Below are positions 18,834 to 22,377 of a stretch of 22,377 nt of DNA, piece by piece. This DNA comes from a virus. The stretch spans positions 1 to 22,377 of IMG/VR virus record IMGVR_UViG_3300042568_001178; one strand, given 5' to 3'. Position 1 is the first letter of the stretch; every line of letters starts with the position of its first letter. Made by a program: the position numbers and the translations under genes. The notes under the pieces were generated by a model. The model ran no database searches and was not told the origin of the DNA. It saw nothing but the letters and a program-made list of their open reading frames with translations.

Positions 18834-19290
18834 CGCACGATCCTTCTTCGTGCATGGCCTGCCCGCGACGCAGGGCAGCAAGCGGCTCGTCCGCCTTCGG
18901 AACGGTCGCTCGGTGATGATCGAGAGCTCGAAGCATCTCGGGGAGTGGCGGCAATCCATCGCGATGATGGCACGCGGCGCCGAGGTGCCGCTGCACGAGG
19001 TCGACGTGCTCGTGAGCATTCAGGCGATCTACCTGCGCCCCGAGTCGCACTTCAAGCGCGACGGCTCGCTGCGCAGCTCGGCTCCTCCTCGCCCCGGCTA
19101 CGCCGACTGCGACAAGCTCGCCCGCGCCGTGTGCGATGCGCTCGCCGGCATCGCGTACCGGAACGACCGACAGGTCGCCCTGCTCGCGGTCGAGCGGATG
19201 TGGGCCGATGACGAGGCGCGTCCCGGCGCGTACATCTCCATCGCGCCGGCGCCGCCCGTCGGCGTCTGGGGATACTGGAAAGGCGCTTGA
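18820..19290 (+). CDS. rusA: RusA-type Holliday junction resolvase
   Basis: The 156-aa protein has the RusA start (FFVHGLPATQGSKRLV, residues 9-24) and the acidic site: Asp96/Asp98 in YADCDKLARAV (94-104), Asp106 in CDAL, and Asp116 in YRNDRQV (113-119). These fit the family pattern D-x-D-x-x-x-K/R-x-x-x-D-x-L and D-x-Q-V. It cleaves four-way junctions made in replication and RecT-driven recombination. The start GTG 18820 overlaps the stop of the 18431 gene; SD is weak, so coupling is likely. The end overlaps a promoter for recT. Confidence 0.88.
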   Translation: MRSPDARSFFVHGLPATQGSKRLVRLRNGRSVMIESSKHLGEWRQSIAMMARGAEVPLHEVDVLVSIQAIYLRPESHFKRDGSLRSSAPPRPGYADCDKLARAVCDALAGIAYRNDRQVALLAVERMWADDEARPGAYISIAPAPPVGVWGYWKGA

Positions 19291-19315
19291 CGTCATCGCG
19301 CTCGTAGGGTATCGT
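19287..19315 (+). promoter_or_regulatory. Promoter candidate for recT
   Basis: TTGACG (19287-19292), 17-base spacer, TATCGT (19310-19315). The predicted start is near 19322, about 49 bases before GTG 19371. The -35 overlaps the rusA stop codon. The spacer ends TAGGG, as does that of the 21032 candidate. Confidence 0.55.
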
Positions 19316-19370
19316 CGTGGGGGTGGTGGCAATCGTTGCCGCCGATCTCGCCATTGACGGAGTAGGACCC

Positions 19371-20378
19371 GTGGAAATCACCTCTATCGCTCGGTATGAC
19401 CAGTCGAAGATCGACTTGGTCGCTCGCACCATCTGCAAAGGCGCCTCGAACGACGAGCTGTCGTTGTTCATCGCCATCTGCGAACGCACGGGCCTCGACC
19501 CGTTCGCTCGGCAGATCTACTCCATCGAGCGCTGGGACTCGCAGCTCGGCCGGAAGGTCCGGCAGACGCAGGTCTCCATCGACGGCGCTCGACTGACCGC
19601 GCAGCGGTCCGGTGAGTACGCGGGGCAGGACGGACCGTACTGGTGCGGTCCCGACGGCGTCTGGCGCGACGTGTGGACCGAGGATTCGCTTCCGTTCGCC
19701 GCGAAGGTCGGCGTGCTGCGTCGCGGCTTCGCGCAGCCGTTGTACGCGGTCGCCGTGTTCTCGGAGTACCAGCAGACGACCAAGGACGGCAAGCTCACGC
19801 GGATGTGGTCGCAGATGCCGACGCTGATGATCGGCAAGTGTGCCGAAGCTCTGGCGTTGCGAAAGGCCTTCCCGGCCGAGCTCTCGGGTCTGTACACCGC
19901 GGAGGAGATGGGGCAGGCGGACGCCGGCGAGGCGCCCGTCCCGGTCCCGGTCGCCGTCCCTCGGGAGATGGCGGCCGCGGCGCTGCCCGCCCCGGCGCCG
20001 GCGGTCCTCGAGGCCGAGGTGGTGGCGTCGAGCTCGGTGGAGTCGGCCCTGCAGGCGTCGTCGGCCAAGCCTCGCAAGGGCAAGGCGCCGGCCAAGGCCA
20101 GCGAGGGGCACCTGCGCAAGTGGCCGGAGACCGGGACCGACGTCGTCGTCGCCGAGAAGGTGGTCGACCGCGGGAACAGCATCTCGGCGGTCCTGTGCTC
20201 GCACGCGACCGACGGCCGGCAGTGGGTGTCGGTCGGGCCGGACCTGATCGCCTCGGTGAAGCTCGACGTCCCGCTGGAGATGGATTGGCAGTGGGACAAG
20301 GCGGGCTTCTTCCGCGCCACCCGCATCAAGCCCGCCCCGGCGCCGGCGGCGGTCGCCGACGACGAGGTTCCGTTCTGA
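19371..20378 (+). CDS. RecT/Bet-family single-strand annealing protein with SSB-like tail
   Basis: The core (residues of about 5-190) shows the Bet/RecT pattern: LSLFIAICERTGLDPFARQIY, VRQTQVSIDGARLTAQRSGEYAGQDGPYW, FAAKVGVLRRGF, LTRMWSQMPTLMIGKCAEALALRKAFP. It anneals single strands in recombination. Beyond about residue 195 comes a Pro/Val/Ala linker, then a basic patch (KPRKGKAPAKA) and a beta-type domain (about 245-320), ending in ADDEVPF. The last six residues, DDEVPF, resemble the DDDIPF tip of SSB, which recruits partners. I chose GTG 19371 because an AGGA lies upstream and the frame before it lies at the predicted RNA start. It probably works with RusA and Gp157. Confidence 0.85.
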   Translation: MEITSIARYDQSKIDLVARTICKGASNDELSLFIAICERTGLDPFARQIYSIERWDSQLGRKVRQTQVSIDGARLTAQRSGEYAGQDGPYWCGPDGVWRDVWTEDSLPFAAKVGVLRRGFAQPLYAVAVFSEYQQTTKDGKLTRMWSQMPTLMIGKCAEALALRKAFPAELSGLYTAEEMGQADAGEAPVPVPVAVPREMAAAALPAPAPAVLEAEVVASSSVESALQASSAKPRKGKAPAKASEGHLRKWPETGTDVVVAEKVVDRGNSISAVLCSHATDGRQWVSVGPDLIASVKLDVPLEMDWQWDKAGFFRATRIKPAPAPAAVADDEVPF

Positions 20379-20408
20379 CGTTCCCCAGCTGAATCAAAGG
20401 AGAATCCC

Positions 20409-20918
20409 ATGAGCCTGTACGCCATCAAGACCGAATTGCTGTCCCTCACCGACGCCGCCATGCTGCACGGGCACGACTCCCCGGAGCTCGAGCAGGCGTT
20501 CGCCGAGCACCGTGCCGCGCTGGTCGGCGCCTTCGAGGCGAAGGCCGACGACTACGCGGCCCTCGTGCGCGTCTGCGAGACCCGCGCTGCGGCCCGGCGC
20601 GAGGAGGCCGAACGCATGAAGCAGCTCGCCGACGACGACGAGCGGCTCGCCGAGCGCCTGCGCTCGACGCTGCTCGATGCCATGCAGGTGACCGGGCTGC
20701 AGAAGGTCGAGACCGAGCACTTCCGGCTGGCTGTCCGCCGGAACGGCGGAAAGATCCCGGTCGTCATTCAGGACGAGGCCTCGATCCCGGTCGAGTACCG
20801 GGTCCCCAAGGTGACCGAGGTCCTTGACCGGGACGGAATCCGGGCGGCCCTCGAGGCCGGCACGGCGGTCCCCGGCGCGGTCCTCGGGGAACGGGGCAGC
20901 CGGCTGGACCTGAAGTAA
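20409..20918 (+). CDS. Siphovirus Gp157-family protein
   Basis: The 169-aa protein matches the Gp157 pattern. It has an N-terminal SLYAIKTELLSL helix, then a long helical coiled coil (EAKADDYAALVRVCETRAAARREEAERMKQLADDDERLAERLRSTLLDAM, about 43-93), a strand-rich segment with VETEHFRLAVRRNGGKIPVV (100-119), and IPVEYRVPKV (127-136). The family often sits by recombination genes such as RecT or Erf. Some members were linked to phage resistance or DNA handling, but the activity is not settled. The SD AAAGGAGA precedes ATG 20409. A strong terminator follows the gene. Confidence 0.85.
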   Translation: MSLYAIKTELLSLTDAAMLHGHDSPELEQAFAEHRAALVGAFEAKADDYAALVRVCETRAAARREEAERMKQLADDDERLAERLRSTLLDAMQVTGLQKVETEHFRLAVRRNGGKIPVVIQDEASIPVEYRVPKVTEVLDRDGIRAALEAGTAVPGAVLGERGSRLDLK

Positions 20919-20931
20919 CGCGCCTACTCCG

Positions 20932-20966
20932 GGGCCGAGGGCGCCCGCCGGCCCTCGGCCCTGTTT
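20932..20966 (+). terminator. Rho-independent terminator after the Gp157 gene
   Basis: A perfect 11-bp stem (GGGCCGAGGGC 20932-20942 with 20951-20961), an 8-base loop, then TGTTTCC. It sits 14 bases after the Gp157 gene and ends the recombination operon. Confidence 0.7.
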
Positions 20967-21031
20967 CCAAGGCCCCCATAACGGCTGGATCATCTTTTTT
21001 GCAATCTGGGGAGAATCATCTGCTTCCTGCC

Positions 21032-21059
21032 TTGCGCCTACGCCGACATAGGGTAATGT
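21032..21059 (+). promoter_or_regulatory. Promoter candidate for the terminal cassette
   Basis: TTGCGC (21032-21037), 16-base spacer ending TAGGG, TAATGT (21054-21059). The -10 part (TAGGGTAATGT) resembles that before recT (TAGGGTATCGT). Predicted start about 21066, 54 bases before the next ATG. Confidence 0.45.
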
Positions 21060-21119
21060 ACCACCCGTCGGGCAAGTCGCCCGCACCGAGGCCGCCGGAT
21101 GCGGCAGCAGGAGAGCAAG

Positions 21120-21440
21120 ATGACCAAGACCAACATTAACCTGATCGTGAACGGCACCAAGGCCTACACCCGCAAGACGACCGGCCGCCCCTACACGCAC
21201 GCGCTGGTGATGCACCGCGACGGGAAGTGGTCCATCATGTCGTGCTCGAGCAAGGGCCCGGCTCCGCTGCAGAGCATCATTAATGGCGCTGCAGAGTACC
21301 GTAACTATCTGGCTGCTCGAATCGCCAATGAGCCCGGAAGTGTTTATGTCGACTCGTGGCGATCCTCGGTCGCTTTCGCCGATGCCGCCGAGTACCGGAT
21401 CGTCGCAATCATCGACAACACCATCACCGTGAACGCCTGA
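21120..21440 (+). CDS. Unknown 106-aa protein of the terminal cassette
   Basis: ATG 21120 has AGGAG six bases upstream. An ATG at 21099 is possible but lacks an SD. The protein is basic at the start (MTKTNINLIVNGTKAYTRKTTGRPYTHALVMHR), then WSIMSCSSKGPAPLQS, a helix with AAEYRNYLAAR, and a strand-rich end (AEYRIVAIIDNTITVNA). Its Asn/Thr/Tyr use is higher than in its neighbours. No family is recognised. It has its own promoter and stands apart from the operon. Confidence 0.7.
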   Translation: MTKTNINLIVNGTKAYTRKTTGRPYTHALVMHRDGKWSIMSCSSKGPAPLQSIINGAAEYRNYLAARIANEPGSVYVDSWRSSVAFADAAEYRIVAIIDNTITVNA

Positions 21441-21448
21441 CCTCGCCG

Positions 21449-21473
21449 GGGGGCCGGCACGTCGCCGGCCCCC
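21449..21473 (+). other. GC-rich hairpin between 21440 and 21504 genes
   Basis: GGGGGCCGGC (21449-21458) pairs with GCCGGCCCCC (21464-21473) around a 5-base loop, with no T-run. It might partly terminate transcription or stabilise the upstream mRNA end. Confidence 0.45.
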
Positions 21474-21503
21474 TCACTCACCACCCCCAGCAAGGAGCCC
21501 CCA

Positions 21504-21956
21504 ATGAAGACCGCCAAGACCACCCGCAAGCCCCGCACCGTCGCTGATCTCGCCGCCCGCCTCGAGACGTCCATCGAGGCGCTGGCGACCGCCAAGCCCG
21601 CCAAGGCCCGCAAGGCGCCGCGCTTTGACCGCAAGCACACGGGCCCGGCAGCGCCCGCCCGCAAGGCCAAGCTTGCGCCGGCGCCCGCCCCGGCGCCCGT
21701 CGAGCCGGCCCCCGTCGCGCCTGCTCGGCGCATGAGCCTCGTCGGCGCCGCCGTCGTCATTCTGCAGCGCGACGAATGCCAGCTTCCCGTGCGCGAGATC
21801 CTTCGTCGCATCACCGAGAGCGGCCTGTGGTCGAGCCCGGCCGGCAAGACCCCGGAGCAGACGCTCTACTCCGCGATCATCCGCGAAATCGCCACCAAGG
21901 GCACCGATGCCCGTTTCCGCCGCGGCGACCAGCGCGGCGCCTTCCTCGCCGCCTGA
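21504..21956 (+). CDS. HARE-HTH domain protein with histone H1-like tail
   Basis: The C-terminal half (about 77-148) is a HARE-HTH domain, a winged-helix-type fold found in eukaryotic chromatin factors (HB1/ASXL) and bacterial restriction-type proteins. The pattern is MSLVGAAVVILQRDE, PVREILRRITESGLW, then GKTPEQTLYSAIIREI and a basic/Gly-rich RFRRGDQRGAFLA end. The N-terminal half is Lys/Ala/Pro-rich (KPAKARKAPR, then a Pro/Ala/Val run at 58-75) like an H1 tail, and probably binds DNA. The SD AAGGAGC precedes ATG 21504. In bacteria and phages this domain is suggested to sense DNA modification, which would fit the phage methyltransferase, but this is inference. Confidence 0.75.
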   Translation: MKTAKTTRKPRTVADLAARLETSIEALATAKPAKARKAPRFDRKHTGPAAPARKAKLAPAPAPAPVEPAPVAPARRMSLVGAAVVILQRDECQLPVREILRRITESGLWSSPAGKTPEQTLYSAIIREIATKGTDARFRRGDQRGAFLAA

Positions 21957-21970
21957 ACAGGAGACCACCC

Positions 21971-22294
21971 ATGCCCAGCACCATGACCACCACCATCGTC
22001 CTCTCCCCCGAGCAGGAAGTCGCCCTGTCCGCCATCCTGTCCGTCGCCGCGCAGGCGCTGGCCTCGGAGGCCGCCGCCAACGAGCGGCACCTCGAGCGCC
22101 TCGTGCAGCGCTTTCAGGGCGGCGACCCGTACATGGCAATCCCGGAGGCGGCTGCCCGCCAGCGTGAGCTCGAGGAGCTGCTCGAGCACCTGACCGCCTT
22201 TCGGCGGGTCGTCCGCAGCTCGCCGGCGCCGTCGGCGCCGCCGGCCGACGAGCCGCCAGCATGGATGGCCGGCCTGCCGGTTGAGCTCGACTGA
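21971..22294 (+). CDS. Unknown 107-aa protein with helical core
   Basis: ATG 21971 has AGGAG seven bases upstream. The protein starts MPSTMTTTIVLSPEQEVALSAIL, has long helices (SVAAQALASEAAANERHLERLV and ARQRELEELLEHLTAFRRVV) and a Pro/Ala-rich acidic end. It could be a helix-bundle partner of the HARE-HTH protein. No family is recognised. A terminator follows 24 bases later. Confidence 0.65.
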   Translation: MPSTMTTTIVLSPEQEVALSAILSVAAQALASEAAANERHLERLVQRFQGGDPYMAIPEAAARQRELEELLEHLTAFRRVVRSSPAPSAPPADEPPAWMAGLPVELD

Positions 22295-22317
22295 CGCTGT
22301 CCCCCAATCCTCCGCTG

Positions 22318-22361
22318 CCGCCGCCCCGCGCCCACGACGGACGCCGGGGCGGCGGTCTTTC
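22318..22361 (+). terminator. Rho-independent terminator at the end of the terminal cassette
   Basis: A perfect 11-bp stem (CCGCCGCCCCG 22318-22328 with CGGGGCGGCGG 22345-22355), a 16-base loop, then TCTTTCC. It closes the 21120-22294 cassette. Confidence 0.7.
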
Positions 22362-22377
22362 CTGCCCCGCTGAGCGG

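Larger units (their letters stand above)
20919..21119 (+). other. Intergenic region between recombination operon and terminal cassette
   Basis: These 201 bases hold a terminator (20932-20966), a low-GC stretch with CATCTTTTTTGC near 20991-21002, and a promoter candidate (21032-21059). No gene is seen. Confidence 0.6.

Noticed and set aside
1-22377. tRNA genes, CRISPR arrays, insertion sequences, integrase or attachment sites
   Set aside because: I looked for cloverleaf-type arms, regularly spaced repeats, transposase or recombinase motifs and terminal repeats and saw none I could support; the 12-bp repeats have no spacers and are not CRISPR.

Overview
The window is part of a high-GC (roughly two-thirds G+C by eye) tailed bacteriophage or prophage genome (Caudoviricetes). 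Nearly every base is coding, genes overlap by ATGA/GTGA/TGATG junctions, and Shine-Dalgarno (SD) sites are bacterial. The head genes are Mu-like in type: DUF935 portal, Mu F-like protein, Mu I/Z-like protease-scaffold, DUF1320 and an HK97 gp10/virion-morphogenesis protein. Neither an integrase nor a lysis gene is present, so lifestyle is open. The host cannot be fixed from the sequence.

Layout. Two divergent gene blocks flank a control region of about 470 bp (14918-15386). The leftward block (14917 to 1) reads: DUF1376-type replication protein, small HTH protein, ParB-methyltransferase fusion, probable small terminase, large terminase, portal, MuF, a modular 518-aa protein, two virion proteins (one spike/fibre-like and lower in GC), a 101-aa protein, protease-scaffold with a nested scaffold start, decoration protein, major capsid protein, DUF1320 head-completion protein, and a gp10-like protein cut by the window edge. 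The tail genes should lie beyond position 1.

The rightward block (15387 to 22294) is an early-type operon. It holds many tiny proteins (a CsrA-like protein, three HTH proteins, coiled-coil proteins and one small membrane protein), then RusA, a Bet/RecT annealase and a Gp157-family protein closed by a terminator. A separate cassette of three genes follows (unknown, HARE-HTH, unknown) with its own promoter-like site and terminator.

Working together: the right block supplies recombination (RecT, RusA), early regulation and host-directed small proteins. The left block supplies replication initiation, DNA methylation, packaging and head assembly. The observations most worth following are: 12-bp repeats inside the replication gene that are read in two different frames (an origin candidate); a VGGGLNT(F/Y)VP peptide shared by the protease-scaffold junction and the capsid N-terminus; a phage CsrA-like protein; an SSB-like acidic tip on the RecT protein; and a modular head protein joined by repeated SRPGA linkers.
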